Positions 26,192 through 36,402 are shown, counted from the stretch's first letter. The stretch: DNA of 64,000 nucleotides from Methanomicrobiales archaeon HGW-Methanomicrobiales-1 (GCA_002839675.1 PGYM01000002.1:166111-230110), one strand, 5' to 3'. Notes: a model not told the origin generated them from the sequence alone. Numbers and translations are program-made.

Positions 26192-28507
26192 ATGAGAATA
26201 CTGGCAATCGGACTTGGGGGTGCAGGCTGCAGGATCGTCAACAGCCTGTATTCCATCGACCGTCGCAGCAGCAACGTGGCTTGTGTCAATGCGTTTGCTT
26301 TAGATGTCGATGACGTTACCTTAGCGCAGCTCAAAGGCCTGCCGGAAAGTGCAAAGATATACTTCCCTGCACTGGATCCCGGATTTGCGGATGCTGCTGG
26401 AGAGACTCCCCGGACTGCAACGATCGATATCGGTGAAGTTGTCTCAAGGATCCAGAACCTGGAATATGCAGAGACCGATGCAATCTTCATCTGTTGCGGG
26501 CTTGGCGGAAGCATGGTGGACGTGGCACCCCATATCATTACAGCTCTTCGGAACACGGTCGCAGAACCCATATTCGGTCTCGTCACGCTTCCCTGTCTTG
26601 CCGAAGGTGAGCGTAAATCCGGAAAGGCTGCGGATGATATCGATATGCTTTCACCCCTGCTCGATGGCATTATTCTCTTTGATAACGAGACATGGTATAA
26701 AAAAACCAGGTCACGTAAATCCACCCTGGCAAAAAGAGAGAAGAGTTTTGCAGAAAAGATGGGCTTTGTAAAAGAGCAACCTGCACTCTCTCCAAAACTT
26801 GCAACCTATCTCCTGTTAAACGATGCAATTGTCAAGAGGATCAGTCTTATCCTGCGGGCAGGGGAGTTCAAGGCTGACGGGGGACTTGAACTCGCAGAAG
26901 TGGTTCTGGATTCCGGAGAGATTCTCAATACAATGAAAGGGATGGGCTTCATCACCATCGGTTATGCTGTGGAACACCTTCCCCACGAGCCACTGGGTTT
27001 CCTGTCATGGCTGCGACCAGCAGGTGTATCCGCCGATGACCATAATAAAAAGGCATCTCGTATCGTTGAACTCGCAAAGCAGGCAATATATCACGAGATT
27101 TCAACACCGTGTGACATGACCAGCGCCCACAAGGCACTCGTTCTGGTTGCCGGGCCATCGCATGAACTCTCCATGAAAGGGTTCATGACCGTACGCAAAT
27201 GGATCGATCGCAGTATTGCCGGGCTCGAGACCCGTTCCGGGGATTATCCCGTGGTAAACACCCACAATGTTGCGATCATTGTCATGCTCTCCGGCCTGGA
27301 GAATATTCCCCGTATCGATGAGATCCGGGGGATCCGTGCTCAGGGAAGAACCGGGTACCAGAGACCTCCTGATACAGAAACCGAATCCATTTCTTTGGAT
27401 TCTATCACCTTGCCAAAGAGTCCGGGTAGAACCGCGGACACCGGCGCAATATCTCCAAAACAGAGAGAGAGGCAATCCCGTGACGAGATGGTCGTTCTTT
27501 CTGCAAGAGACAGCCCGGACCGGGATATCAGTTCGCGTTCTCCTTCCGCTCGTCCGCACATTCAAGAGAGTATTTCGGAAGGAACAGACCGAACCTCAAA
27601 AAAGGGGTTGCCGGATACAGATTATCTGCCACCAGCCGATACCAGATCCCCGACTGCAGCTCTCCATGAAAAAACCCGACAACCGCAGGATCTAAGGGAT
27701 TCCACACCACAACGCCGGGTTGTTGTCACGGAAGAACACGAAGCGCACCCTGACCGCTCATCCACCTTTAACCCTCCCCAGCCACACAAAGTATCACACC
27801 ACGATGCCCCGGCACCAGCCAGACAGCAGGAACCTGCCAGAGAAACGGGTGTGCACATCAATGAAAACCAGATACGGGCAAAAGACACTGAGCGCCAGAG
27901 GATTGAAAAAGACTTGCAGAGGCAGAGGATGATTGCCATATCCGGCCGGACCCTCAAGATAAATACCGATATTCCGAAAAAACCGGTGGCTTCACCAAGC
28001 CGGACGGTCATTCACCACGATTCGCCCGACCATGAACCCCATATTCGTGTGCAGGAGCGCGACAGACCAGTTCTCCCTGTAGAAAAACTCCCGGAACAAA
28101 AAACGGTCATTATTGGCAGGCGAAAAACTGCACCAATAATGGATCGCCCAATCTATGCGGAAGATCCAACTGACACAGAAACTGTGGTTCATGAGGATTT
28201 TTCCGTTTCATCAGAACCCGATACCTATACACCCAAAGCAGCCACTGACGGGAAAAATGTCAGCGTGAAAGAGCCGAGTTACCGGGCAAAAGATGATATT
28301 TTTGGGGGAAAGAGTGTTGCACGCTCATCGGTTCCAACAGCTCGGGACTCCGGGCTGGTCCATACGCAGCTCACCCCGAAAAATATCGCTGCGAATCCAG
28401 CGGAGGAGGAGAGAGAATCGCAGGATGATTCCAACACCGGACAGTCCCAGACTCCGGAGAAAAAACGGAAAATTACCACAAAAAAAGATGATATTTCATG
28501 GATCTGA
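26192..28507 (+). CDS. CetZ/FtsZ-like tubulin-superfamily protein with long disordered tail
   Basis: Residues 1 to about 390 form a tubulin/CetZ-like GTPase domain: ILAIGLGGAGCRIV at 3-16 (first nucleotide loop), FICCGLGGSMVDVAP at 99-113 where CetZ has GLGGGTGSG, EPIFGLVTLPCLAEGE at 125-140, and GIILFDNETWYKK at 159-171 (CetZ: LLVFDNDAW). The loop that should bind the GTP phosphates thus lacks the GTGxG part, so nucleotide binding may be altered or lost. Residues 390-771 are a charged, Pro/Ser/Arg-rich region without globular sequence, which no ordinary FtsZ or CetZ has. A role in cell shape or as a membrane or division scaffold is inferred from the fold only. Single gene, with NrpR on the opposite strand behind it. 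Confidence 0.75.
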   Translation: MRILAIGLGGAGCRIVNSLYSIDRRSSNVACVNAFALDVDDVTLAQLKGLPESAKIYFPALDPGFADAAGETPRTATIDIGEVVSRIQNLEYAETDAIFICCGLGGSMVDVAPHIITALRNTVAEPIFGLVTLPCLAEGERKSGKAADDIDMLSPLLDGIILFDNETWYKKTRSRKSTLAKREKSFAEKMGFVKEQPALSPKLATYLLLNDAIVKRISLILRAGEFKADGGLELAEVVLDSGEILNTMKGMGFITIGYAVEHLPHEPLGFLSWLRPAGVSADDHNKKASRIVELAKQAIYHEISTPCDMTSAHKALVLVAGPSHELSMKGFMTVRKWIDRSIAGLETRSGDYPVVNTHNVAIIVMLSGLENIPRIDEIRGIRAQGRTGYQRPPDTETESISLDSITLPKSPGRTADTGAISPKQRERQSRDEMVVLSARDSPDRDISSRSPSARPHIQESISEGTDRTSKKGLPDTDYLPPADTRSPTAALHEKTRQPQDLRDSTPQRRVVVTEEHEAHPDRSSTFNPPQPHKVSHHDAPAPARQQEPARETGVHINENQIRAKDTERQRIEKDLQRQRMIAISGRTLKINTDIPKKPVASPSRTVIHHDSPDHEPHIRVQERDRPVLPVEKLPEQKTVIIGRRKTAPIMDRPIYAEDPTDTETVVHEDFSVSSEPDTYTPKAATDGKNVSVKEPSYRAKDDIFGGKSVARSSVPTARDSGLVHTQLTPKNIAANPAEEERESQDDSNTGQSQTPEKKRKITTKKDDISWI

Positions 28508-28516
28508 TTGAAGGGA

Positions 28517-29467
28517 TCAGTTCGTCTCCATCACTTTTGAATAGGGGATATTCCCGGCCCCGATCTCTGTTTTAATCTCAATACCGTGTTCAACAGTATT
28601 CCCTATATAATTCAGCCCGCTGAAGGCAACAATTGAGAGCCGGTAGGGATTGCTGGGTAAATTGAAAACCTGCGTTCCCAAAGTGACGGGAAAGATGAAT
28701 CCACATTTGTTCATCTGTTGAATGGTCTCTTCAACCTGCGATTTCGCGGCGCAGGGCACTTCACGGACGTTTGCGAGGGCAATGCCGGTTTTTGTTCGGG
28801 CAAAACTGGAAATCGTGGTGAGCCCGGAGGAGATAAAAAGTTCCAGAGGATCGATGGTAGTTCCCCGGTAACCGATCAGATCCCTGAAGCGTTTGGGTGT
28901 ACCCTGTTCGATCTCCAGCCTTCCGCCAAATGCCATCTTAACCGGGATTCCCTTTCTCTGGAATACTCCATCCATGGAAATACTGCAAAGGGTCATCAGA
29001 CCTACCGATCCGGGAGGGATCCGGGGATCACGATCAATAATCCGGTAAGAGTTAAAAAATCCACAGCCGGATTTTGCCACTTCATCAAAGGCAATGGTAA
29101 CCTTTTCCAGAGCCTCGGCAGGCACAATAGAGAGATTATACGCAACGTCCCCGGTGCCGGTCTCCGGATCGAACGTGCTCCGGAACGCGAGCCGCTCGAG
29201 TTTTGATATGATAAATCCAATCCGGTCGTCAACAAGGGCATTGTCGGTCTCATCCCGGCCAAGAGTGGTCAATACCCTTCCCAGGTTCCCGACCTTCTCG
29301 GTAAACCCCATTGTATCAAGATAACTGAGATAGTACTGAACCGCACGGTCACTCAGGACAAAACCCCGCTCCGCCATCAGTTCTGAAAGTCGTTTTGCCC
29401 CCACCGGCTCACTGTGCTCTTTTAGGATTCTTAGTATTTCGATATATTTTCTTTCGGTACGAATCAT
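28517..29467 (-). CDS. NrpR-type transcriptional regulator
   Basis: NrpR proteins repress nitrogen-fixation and ammonium-assimilation genes in methanogens and are released by 2-oxoglutarate. The 316-residue product has an N-terminal winged helix (ERKYIEILRILKEHSEPVGAKRLSELM) and one DUF128 effector domain (LSIVPAEALEKVTIAFDEVAKSG; GFIFPVTLGTQVFNLPS). The ATG at 29467 is preferred to an in-frame GTG at 29473 that overlaps the upstream stop. The prototype has two DUF128 domains or two subunits, so a second partner may be encoded elsewhere. No nitrogen genes are next to it; a dUTPase-like gene precedes it. Confidence 0.85.
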   Translation of the reverse strand: MIRTERKYIEILRILKEHSEPVGAKRLSELMAERGFVLSDRAVQYYLSYLDTMGFTEKVGNLGRVLTTLGRDETDNALVDDRIGFIISKLERLAFRSTFDPETGTGDVAYNLSIVPAEALEKVTIAFDEVAKSGCGFFNSYRIIDRDPRIPPGSVGLMTLCSISMDGVFQRKGIPVKMAFGGRLEIEQGTPKRFRDLIGYRGTTIDPLELFISSGLTTISSFARTKTGIALANVREVPCAAKSQVEETIQQMNKCGFIFPVTLGTQVFNLPSNPYRLSIVAFSGLNYIGNTVEHGIEIKTEIGAGNIPYSKVMETN

Positions 29468-29469
29468 GA

Positions 29470-29907
29470 TCACTTCGCCTCCACAACACCCTTACTATCC
29501 TGGTAACGCCCCGAATATAATCGGGTTCCTTCCCTTACCTCATGAAGAACCATCTGTACAATCCGGTCATCCTTCTGTATAGGTATTGTATCTGCACCCA
29601 TATTGGTCAGGCAAAGCGTCAGTTGCCCCCGAAAACCCGGATCCACAAAGCCTGCACCCAGTAATACACCACGTCTCCCCATCGAGGATCTGCACCGCAA
29701 TGTTCCGGCAATATCCATAGGGAGTTCAACCCATTCCAGTGTCGGGACAAGCGTGCATACGCCTCGTTCCAGCACGATATTGCCGGCAGCGCGGAGATCA
29801 TAAGATGCAGGTTGCTGGCATTCAGCCCCATACGGGGTGATAACAAGTTTCCCTGCTGCGCTGTCGAGGTCGAGACGGCGCTCAATTTCAGGTGCAGACA
29901 AAATCAT
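29470..29907 (-). CDS. dUTPase/dCTP-deaminase superfamily protein, probably dUTPase
   Basis: The ATG at 29907 gives 145 residues (MILSAPEIERRLDLD). RCRSSMGRRGVLLGAGFVDPGFRGQLTLCLTNMG corresponds to the conserved core (key parts RSSMGRRG and GAGFVDPGFRGQL). In dCTP deaminase the segment after the DPGF motif carries the catalytic Glu (LEL or LEF); here the position reads TLCLTN, without Glu. The acid in FVDPGF remains, so a dUTP diphosphatase, which removes dUTP and makes dUMP, is more likely than a deaminase. It is also shorter than the about 190-200 residues of typical Dcd. dUMP is then the substrate of the thymidylate synthase at 37063. Confidence 0.75.
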   Translation of the reverse strand: MILSAPEIERRLDLDSAAGKLVITPYGAECQQPASYDLRAAGNIVLERGVCTLVPTLEWVELPMDIAGTLRCRSSMGRRGVLLGAGFVDPGFRGQLTLCLTNMGADTIPIQKDDRIVQMVLHEVREGTRLYSGRYQDSKGVVEAK

Positions 29908-29963
29908 CCAGTAGTTTATCGGTAGAAAATACTTAATATCTTTTGATTTAAAGAAGATGAGAA

Positions 29964-30035
29964 GGATCCATGGGGTAGAGGATATCCTCTTGGGCTTCGA
30001 ACCCAAGGACGCGGGTTCGATTCCCGCTGGGTCCG
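29964..30035 (+). tRNA. tRNA-Arg (anticodon TCG)
   Basis: Cloverleaf: acceptor GGATCCA paired with TGGGTCC, anticodon stem TTGGG/CCCAA with loop CTTCGAA (anticodon TCG, reading CGA), T arm GCGGG-TTCGATT-CCCGC and discriminator G. The D stem has only three good pairs. CCA is not encoded. Confidence 0.93.
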
Positions 30036-30223
30036 TTTTTTCTTGAAATTATTTTAAAAAAAACAAATTTTGATGCAATTTTTCCATAACCATCAACGAT
30101 TCTGGGAGTAAAGTGTTGCAATGGTGCCGGAGTATCAGGTGTACCAACGCTTTTACTGATTGTGCAAATCACTCCGATCGAGTACTTTTTTAATAATCGG
30201 TAAAAACAGTCCGAAAAAAGGTA

Positions 30224-31615
30224 TTATATGTCGTTCCTTCGCGTAGTGTGGCGTCGCTTATGGTGACCGAGCATCCGGATTACTGCAAACAGCACAAGAA
30301 CCCCCACAATCCCTGCTGCAATAATGGTGATCAGGCCCCAGTCAAGATTCTTTTCCAGGGTGATAGTCTCCGTTGCGGTTGTATTGCCCTGAACGACTTG
30401 TTTCTGGATTGATACGGGCTGGTAACCCTCCTTTGAAGCGGTGATATTGTAGAACGAATTAAATTTGAGTCTGGTATTGTACTGCCCGTGAACATCGGTC
30501 ACACCGAGTACATTCCCGTTGATAGAGATACTGGCATCCGGAATAATCTTCTTGTCGTTATCCTGGACAAGAAGCGTGAAATCGGCGTTCTCCAATGCCA
30601 TCTGGAAGGTATAGTCATCATTGGTGTTTGATACCTGAATAGGACGACTTACGGTTACATATCCGGTCTTTCGGATCTCAACTGGATAGGTTCCCAGGAC
30701 AAGGCTGGGTACTGTACTGCGCCCGTACTGGTTGGTTGACCCTGCCAGATTACCATTGATGTATACATCCGCACCATTGATCGCGGCATTGTTTTCATCA
30801 AAAACATAGATAAACGCACCAATGGGGGCTTTGGCGATTTCTACAGAATAGAATGCATCGCCTTCACTGATGATTCTTGATTCCAGGTACGTCTGGTATC
30901 CCAGTTTCCTGATCTCAATGGAATAGGCTTTTCCGCGGGTAACCGGTATGACCAGTCTTCCTTTGGCATCGGTCTTTCCCACAGACACTGAATCGATACT
31001 CACTTCTGCATCGGGAATGGGTGCCTTTCCATCTTTATCCTTGATCTCAATTGCAAAGCGGTCTCCGGAGAGCAACCAGTACTGGATCTCCTGATTTTCC
31101 GCAACCATATCCACGGTCCCGCTGCGAGGCTGGTAGTTTGGTGCAATAACATCCACTGAATACAGGGTTACGGCGTTCACTCCAAATGTTGCAGAGCCGG
31201 AGAGATCAGTCTGCTTTCCCAACGTCACATTTTCTGCGGAAATATTCACGTTGGCTCCTGAAACCGGCACAAGAGTATCCGAGTCATAAAGACTCACTTT
31301 AAGCGTCAGGGTTTTCCTGCTCAGGTTGACCAGAAGGGAGGTTTCATTTCTGCTCACCGTGTTAACCCAGTCATCATAACCGGTCATGGAAACCCGGATA
31401 TTCAGATCATTCGCTCCGGAATGACTGATATACACCTGACCAAGAGTATTTGCCCGGGCATAGTTGCCACCGTTGAGGAATACCGTAGCGTGAGGAATCG
31501 TGGAATTATCAATACTGTCCTGCACAGATATCTGCAGGTTCGTTGCCTGTACTGAGCTGCAGAGAAGGATCAAACACAGCAGAGCAAAAAGGAAACGATG
31601 CCTATGACTATTCAT
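30224..31615 (-). CDS. Surface protein with PEGA/carboxypeptidase-regulatory-like repeats
   Basis: The 463-residue protein has a signal peptide (hydrophobic about residues 7-24), five consecutive about 80-residue beta-sandwich repeats and a C-terminal membrane helix (about 428-448) followed by the basic cytoplasmic end GHHKRRHTTRR. Each repeat shows the sequence pattern of carboxypeptidase regulatory-like/PEGA domains: a variant of PDAxVSINGxxxGxTDxxGxxxI followed by YxIxxxKxGYQ. It is therefore anchored in the membrane with its repeats outside. The family function is structural or adhesive; ligand unknown. Confidence 0.8.
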   Translation of the reverse strand: MNSHRHRFLFALLCLILLCSSVQATNLQISVQDSIDNSTIPHATVFLNGGNYARANTLGQVYISHSGANDLNIRVSMTGYDDWVNTVSRNETSLLVNLSRKTLTLKVSLYDSDTLVPVSGANVNISAENVTLGKQTDLSGSATFGVNAVTLYSVDVIAPNYQPRSGTVDMVAENQEIQYWLLSGDRFAIEIKDKDGKAPIPDAEVSIDSVSVGKTDAKGRLVIPVTRGKAYSIEIRKLGYQTYLESRIISEGDAFYSVEIAKAPIGAFIYVFDENNAAINGADVYINGNLAGSTNQYGRSTVPSLVLGTYPVEIRKTGYVTVSRPIQVSNTNDDYTFQMALENADFTLLVQDNDKKIIPDASISINGNVLGVTDVHGQYNTRLKFNSFYNITASKEGYQPVSIQKQVVQGNTTATETITLEKNLDWGLITIIAAGIVGVLVLFAVIRMLGHHKRRHTTRRNDI

Positions 31616-31655
31616 GATAAATTATCGCCACCTGCTCATATATCAGCCAATCGGT

Positions 31656-33179
31656 CTAAATCTCTGAAATTGAGGGCACACGGTCTAAAAGCATACCTTC
31701 AACCAGCACCGGCATGAGCCGCCGCCCTTCCTCAATGGCGTTCTGTAGCCGCCAGTTCCGTTCAGCAAACAGAGTAAAGAGCGGTTCTCCGGCTTTGACG
31801 AGCTTGCCCTTTTTGGCATGCAGGAGAATACCGGCGCCACGGTCCTGGGGGGCTCCCGCAGTGCGGGCAAGGGTTACAAGGGAACGGTTGTTCATCTCGA
31901 TTACGTACCCTGATACGGGAGCTTTTATCACAAACTGGTGTTCTCCAGGGATAATATCTTCGGATTTCACCAGGGGATCACCGCCCTGTATCTCAATAAT
32001 CTGCCGGAATTTTTCGAGCGCTTTTCCATTTGCAAGGATTTCCTGTGCCATTGCTGCTCCGGTACCCCGTGCAGCCTTTCCTGACATTTCAAATGCGATT
32101 CCCGCAAGTGAGATACTCTTCTGGATAAAGGAGTTGGGTTCCGTTGCTCCCTCAAGTACCCGGAGGGCTTCTTTGACCTCAAGTTTTGGCCCGATACTGT
32201 GCCCTACAGGAATATCCCCATAGGTCAGCGCACATTCAACCTTCATGTTAAGCCGTTCGCCCAGTTCAATAAACTCCCGGGCAAGTTTTCTTCCTTCAGC
32301 CATGTTCGCAACTTTGGTATGCTGACCTACGGGGATATCAATAACCACGATATTTGCACCAACGGCATACTTTTTTGCCATGACACTGGCAAGCATCTGA
32401 CCCCGGGCATCAATCTTGAAAGGGTATTCCTGGATGATGATGCGATCATCGGCAGGTGCGATATTCGTCGCCCCGCCCCAAACAATTGCACCGCCCACTT
32501 TTTCGGTCATCTGCTGGACTTCGCTTGCAGAGAACTCAACGAAAGCGAGGACTTCCATGAGATCCGCTGTGCCACCGGCACCCGTGATTGCCCGCGAACT
32601 GGTCTTTGGGATTTTCAGGCCGCTTGCAGCGATGATGGGGACTACGAGTAGGGAGATCTTGTTACCCGGCACGCCACCAATGGAATGTTTATCAACAATC
32701 GGGCGTGATGCGAACTTGATCTGTTCCCCGGTCTCAACCATCGCACGGGTGAGATGTTCGACTTCATCCATATCGAGCGGGTTGATGTAGGACGCGGTGA
32801 TGAATGCCGTCAGTTCGGCAGCGGATAAATCGTCGCTGACTACATCCTTGATGATGGTCAGCGTCTCTTCTTTGGTGAGCCGGACACCATCCATCTTCTT
32901 TTTTATAAAGTCAAGGGATGCGGGTCTTCGTGCTTCCCGGATCTCTATTTCATCACCATCTTCGAGATGCAAACGCTCATTGGTAATGCGGTATATCCCA
33001 ACAGTTCCCTGTTGTGCAATCGTTGAGGTTGTCTGCACTAATGCCGCAGATGAAATGCTGTTTTTTGAATTTATTACCTGGACACGATCTCCGTCAAGCA
33101 CACCGATGCTGCGGGCATCAGCCCTGTTGAGAAGTATGCCTCGCGTTGCAATATCCAAGATTTTTGCACTGAATTTCAC
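31656..33179 (-). CDS. deoA: AMP phosphorylase
   Basis: Catalyses phosphorolysis of AMP to ribose-1,5-bisphosphate and adenine, the entry step of the archaeal AMP pathway that ends in form III RuBisCO. The 507-residue length matches, as do [12 protein letters not shown]-like N-terminal helix [37 protein letters not shown] and [17 protein letters not shown], the phosphate- and substrate-binding glycine segments. It has an extra N-terminal domain of about 85 residues, typical of archaeal AMPpase. The start is a GTG with GGAGGAAC ahead. RuBisCO and R15P isomerase are not in the window. Confidence 0.9.
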   Translation of the reverse strand: MKFSAKILDIATRGILLNRADARSIGVLDGDRVQVINSKNSISSAALVQTTSTIAQQGTVGIYRITNERLHLEDGDEIEIREARRPASLDFIKKKMDGVRLTKEETLTIIKDVVSDDLSAAELTAFITASYINPLDMDEVEHLTRAMVETGEQIKFASRPIVDKHSIGGVPGNKISLLVVPIIAASGLKIPKTSSRAITGAGGTADLMEVLAFVEFSASEVQQMTEKVGGAIVWGGATNIAPADDRIIIQEYPFKIDARGQMLASVMAKKYAVGANIVVIDIPVGQHTKVANMAEGRKLAREFIELGERLNMKVECALTYGDIPVGHSIGPKLEVKEALRVLEGATEPNSFIQKSISLAGIAFEMSGKAARGTGAAMAQEILANGKALEKFRQIIEIQGGDPLVKSEDIIPGEHQFVIKAPVSGYVIEMNNRSLVTLARTAGAPQDRGAGILLHAKKGKLVKAGEPLFTLFAERNWRLQNAIEEGRRLMPVLVEGMLLDRVPSISEI

Positions 33180-33449
33180 TGCCAGTTCCTCCGCATGTAA
33201 TGAGGCCTCCTTCCGGAAGCATTACAGTTACATCTACGTTAACCGCTCTGGCATTAAAAGGTGCCACGCCGGACCTGGTGAATACGCAAAAACCCGGATA
33301 AAATCGTTGTAATAAAACAAACGTTCAGCATGAACGAATCTTGCATGAAATATATCAAAACATTTTCATCGGATATGCAGGAAAGCCAATCCGGCTTAAC
33401 TCTGAATTTTTGAAAACTGCAAATAAAAAAAAGATTTTTAGATGTTAGT

Positions 33450-36263
33450 TCAGTGCCTGCGGACAACGATGAACGCAACTGCGCCGAGACCAATCAATGC
33501 AATGAGTGCACCGTACCCGGGCGACTTGGTGGTCGGGATCGGGGTCGGGACTGCGGTTGCTACAGTGGTCGGGACTGCGGTTGGTACTGCGGTTGTCATA
33601 ACAGGTGCTGTAGTTGTAACAACAGGTGCTGCGCCTTCAAGAACATTGAAGAGTGCAGTTCCGGTTGCGGTCTGAAGGATTGCATCTGCAGTAACAATGT
33701 ACTCGTCCGGTTTGAATGTTGATGAATCAACATCGAACGAGATCTTGTTCATGCCGCTGTCTCCCTTAGCTACCTTGACAGTGCCGGTTGCACCGCTGAA
33801 CTCGCCGCTCTGGCTCTTCTGAGTCGGCTTGAATGATGATGAGTAGACCTGGACGAGGATTTCGTCATCTACCGCGAGGTTGGTTGCTGCAGTGATGGTG
33901 AACTTGTCACCAACGTGCTTGTCGCCAACGGGGTCGATACGAATGACGGGTACCTCGACGAGGAACTGGAGCTTGGTGTAGGTATCATCGACGTTGGGGT
34001 CGTTGATTCCCTGGACAAGTGCTTCAGCTGCGTCTGAACCCTGGAGGCTTCCTGCTCCGAGGAGGGTGAAGACGTTTGTACCGGTGGTGAGACCTACTCC
34101 GTTCAGCTGCATGTTCCTGACGTAGGTTTTACCTGAAGCTGTATCTTCTACGGGCTTAACATCGAACACATTGTTCTGCATTGGGTGCTGAACAACGACG
34201 AAGTACTGGCCGGGGTAGAGTGTCTTGGTTGCTGCCTGGGTGACCTCGTAACTGAACGTGGCGTCAGCGTTTACAGATTCATCCTGGACCTGTCCGGGGG
34301 TGGTCGGGTAGTTCTTACCAAGGATCCAGATCTTGACACCAGAGGGGTTACCCTCTGCGGTACCGGTGATGAATACTTTGTCACCCTGAGCGACAGTGGA
34401 CTGCGATGCAGTTGCTGAAACGAACGGCTTCTTGATGATGATAGAGACCGTTCCGAATGCTGCTTCTGCAAGAGCTGCCGAGTCATACTGCTTGGGCTGG
34501 CTTACTGCGTAGATGGTGTACGTGCCTGCATCAAGTGCAACGGCTGATGTTCCCCACTTCCATGACCAGGTGTTGTCACCGTTGACATCAACGATCTTGA
34601 ATGTATTCAGATCATTGGTTGCAACTGGAACAGTACGGGGGTTGGATGAGTCGATCTTTGAACCGGATGGCTTCAGGTTCGGACCCATGATGAACAGGTA
34701 GGTCTTGTAGGACTCGGTGTTGGTACCGGAGAACTTGATCTCCTCTCCGAGGTAGTAGCTCTGGTCGCCGGCTGCCACGATAGTGACTGCGCCCTTCTCG
34801 ACCTTTACATCGACCTCATCGCTCTTGTACTGTGTACCGAATAAGTTTTCTACACGGATGGTGTATTTCTGTGCCTTGGTCCAGTTGTTGGTTGTGAACT
34901 CAATGGTTCTGGTACCAGAGGTTGACAGGGTAACGTTACCATATACATAGGTACCGTTTCCGAGCAGAGCCTTGTTGGCGTCATTTGAACCAGATGCTAC
35001 ATCTTGCCAGATCACTTGGTTATTACCATTTTCGTAGAGGTAGGCACCTACATCCTGAGTACCAAGATAGTAAACGGGTGTAGCGGCGTTAGTGTATTTA
35101 TCCTGGGTGACACCAAGCTGGTTTGCCTTCACCATCGGGGGCTGGCTATCATATGCACCAGACATTGTGCTGGTACCCTTGACCCAGAAGTGATAGATGG
35201 TGTTGGGCTTACCTGTGACAGTAACCGAGAAAGGTTTGCTGCGAACGACTGAGTCCTTGTTGGCTTCGATCTTGATTGTGTCAGAAACCAATGTAACAGT
35301 AACTACCTGAGAGACCGTCTTTCCGGTATAATCTGCTCCCGCATTCTTGTAGTTATCATTCATTGCGTTGAGCTTGGACGTTGCGGAAATACTGTAGGTT
35401 CCCGGCGGGTATGCATACTGACCATTAACATCAGTAGCATCGGTTGACCAGTTAGAGGGAACGCCACCAATTGCTTGGTATGCCCCACCCCAGGTATATG
35501 GCTGGGTAGATACGTTAAGCTTAACAATCGTGTTGGCTAACTTGGATTGGTTCAACAGTGCTGTTAAGGTGGAACCGGATGCGTCCTTAAAGTTGATATC
35601 AATGTAACCTTCGAGAGCGTTGTTGTACTGGACCCATGGGAAGTCAGTGGCCGCACCCGTTGGGATTCCATTTGCCCAAGCGGACTGATTTGCGGACCAG
35701 CGGTTATTGGCCAGTGCAACGTACTGGTTGGTGTTAATCTTGAAACCAAGGTAGTCTCCCTGGGGGATTGACTTGCCAGTTACATCGAAATTGTTGTTCG
35801 TTACACCATTGGTAAAGTCCCAAACCTGAATATCAATGCTTGGATCTGCAGCCACGAATGCAGCCGGTGTGTTTGCGTAACCGGTGGACGTGTTGATAAG
35901 ATACCAGTTACCGGCATATGCACCAAAGTCTGATGGTTCAACAGTAAACGAGCCACTGCGTCCAACTAATGAAAGTGACTTTGTGGGTGAAGTGGTAGTA
36001 AGCTGTGCTGCTGATGCCCACCAGCCAATTTGTGCTGCTGCTCCATCTGCTGCAGGTGCTAATACCGAGGTATTAGTAGGGGTATAATATACTCCGTTGT
36101 TCACTACTGCGGACAGGTTCAAGCCCTGTTCTCCAATAAAGACCGTTGCGCCCTGTGTAATGTTCGTTCTGGTTGCGTAGGGAGCTGCCGATACCGGCAT
36201 CACTACTGCGAGAATGAACAACAGAGCAACTGCAACGAGTGCAATGCTTAATCGCTTAGTCAT
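33450..36263 (-). CDS. Major S-layer glycoprotein (DUF3821-type)
   Basis: Product of 937 residues from the ATG at 36263 with GGAGGAAC before it; the frame is open to 36350 but there is no support for the longer start. A signal peptide (MTKRLSIALVAVALLFILAVVMPVSA-type core) is followed by ITQGATVFIGEQGLNLS, the DUF3821 start, and then several beta-rich repeats with similar units such as TWSWKWGTS and VITVTGKPNTIYHFWVKG. Near the C terminus a Thr/Pro/Val-rich stalk leads to SPGYGALIALIGLGAVAFIVVRRH (short motif SPGYG plus a hydrophobic helix and RR), which resembles the PGF-CTERM signal for archaeosortase. Many NxT/S sites suggest N-glycosylation. It likely forms the cell envelope lattice. A large leader with a hairpin lies upstream. 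Confidence 0.88.
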   Translation of the reverse strand: MTKRLSIALVAVALLFILAVVMPVSAAPYATRTNITQGATVFIGEQGLNLSAVVNNGVYYTPTNTSVLAPAADGAAAQIGWWASAAQLTTTSPTKSLSLVGRSGSFTVEPSDFGAYAGNWYLINTSTGYANTPAAFVAADPSIDIQVWDFTNGVTNNNFDVTGKSIPQGDYLGFKINTNQYVALANNRWSANQSAWANGIPTGAATDFPWVQYNNALEGYIDINFKDASGSTLTALLNQSKLANTIVKLNVSTQPYTWGGAYQAIGGVPSNWSTDATDVNGQYAYPPGTYSISATSKLNAMNDNYKNAGADYTGKTVSQVVTVTLVSDTIKIEANKDSVVRSKPFSVTVTGKPNTIYHFWVKGTSTMSGAYDSQPPMVKANQLGVTQDKYTNAATPVYYLGTQDVGAYLYENGNNQVIWQDVASGSNDANKALLGNGTYVYGNVTLSTSGTRTIEFTTNNWTKAQKYTIRVENLFGTQYKSDEVDVKVEKGAVTIVAAGDQSYYLGEEIKFSGTNTESYKTYLFIMGPNLKPSGSKIDSSNPRTVPVATNDLNTFKIVDVNGDNTWSWKWGTSAVALDAGTYTIYAVSQPKQYDSAALAEAAFGTVSIIIKKPFVSATASQSTVAQGDKVFITGTAEGNPSGVKIWILGKNYPTTPGQVQDESVNADATFSYEVTQAATKTLYPGQYFVVVQHPMQNNVFDVKPVEDTASGKTYVRNMQLNGVGLTTGTNVFTLLGAGSLQGSDAAEALVQGINDPNVDDTYTKLQFLVEVPVIRIDPVGDKHVGDKFTITAATNLAVDDEILVQVYSSSFKPTQKSQSGEFSGATGTVKVAKGDSGMNKISFDVDSSTFKPDEYIVTADAILQTATGTALFNVLEGAAPVVTTTAPVMTTAVPTAVPTTVATAVPTPIPTTKSPGYGALIALIGLGAVAFIVVRRH

Positions 36264-36346
36264 ATGTTTAGTTCCTCCAAAGTTTACATCATACATTTCA
36301 AGCCGCGAACCGTTTCGACAGATGCCGAATAACAGTTCTGCGAGCC

Positions 36347-36372
36347 CCATACTCCGTTTAGACGGAATATGG
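36347..36372 (-). promoter_or_regulatory. Leader hairpin of the S-layer gene
   Basis: CCATACTCCGT and ACGGAATATGG, separated by TTAG, form an 11-bp stem with one T/G mismatch. It is about 85-110 bases before the ATG and close to the expected transcription start, so it would sit at the 5' end of a long leader and could stabilise the abundant mRNA. Confidence 0.55.
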
Positions 36373-36392
36373 AACAGTATTTGTTAAAGAGC

Positions 36393-36402
36393 TAATATAT
36401 CC
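36393..36402 (-). promoter_or_regulatory. TATA box of the S-layer gene
   Basis: GGATATATTA on the minus strand, about 130 bases before the S-layer ATG. Transcription would start near 36368, at the foot of the hairpin. The rest of the 799-base gap to 37063 is AT-rich with two related TACTGTACA elements (36581-36609 and 36933-36955) and no gene. Confidence 0.5.
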
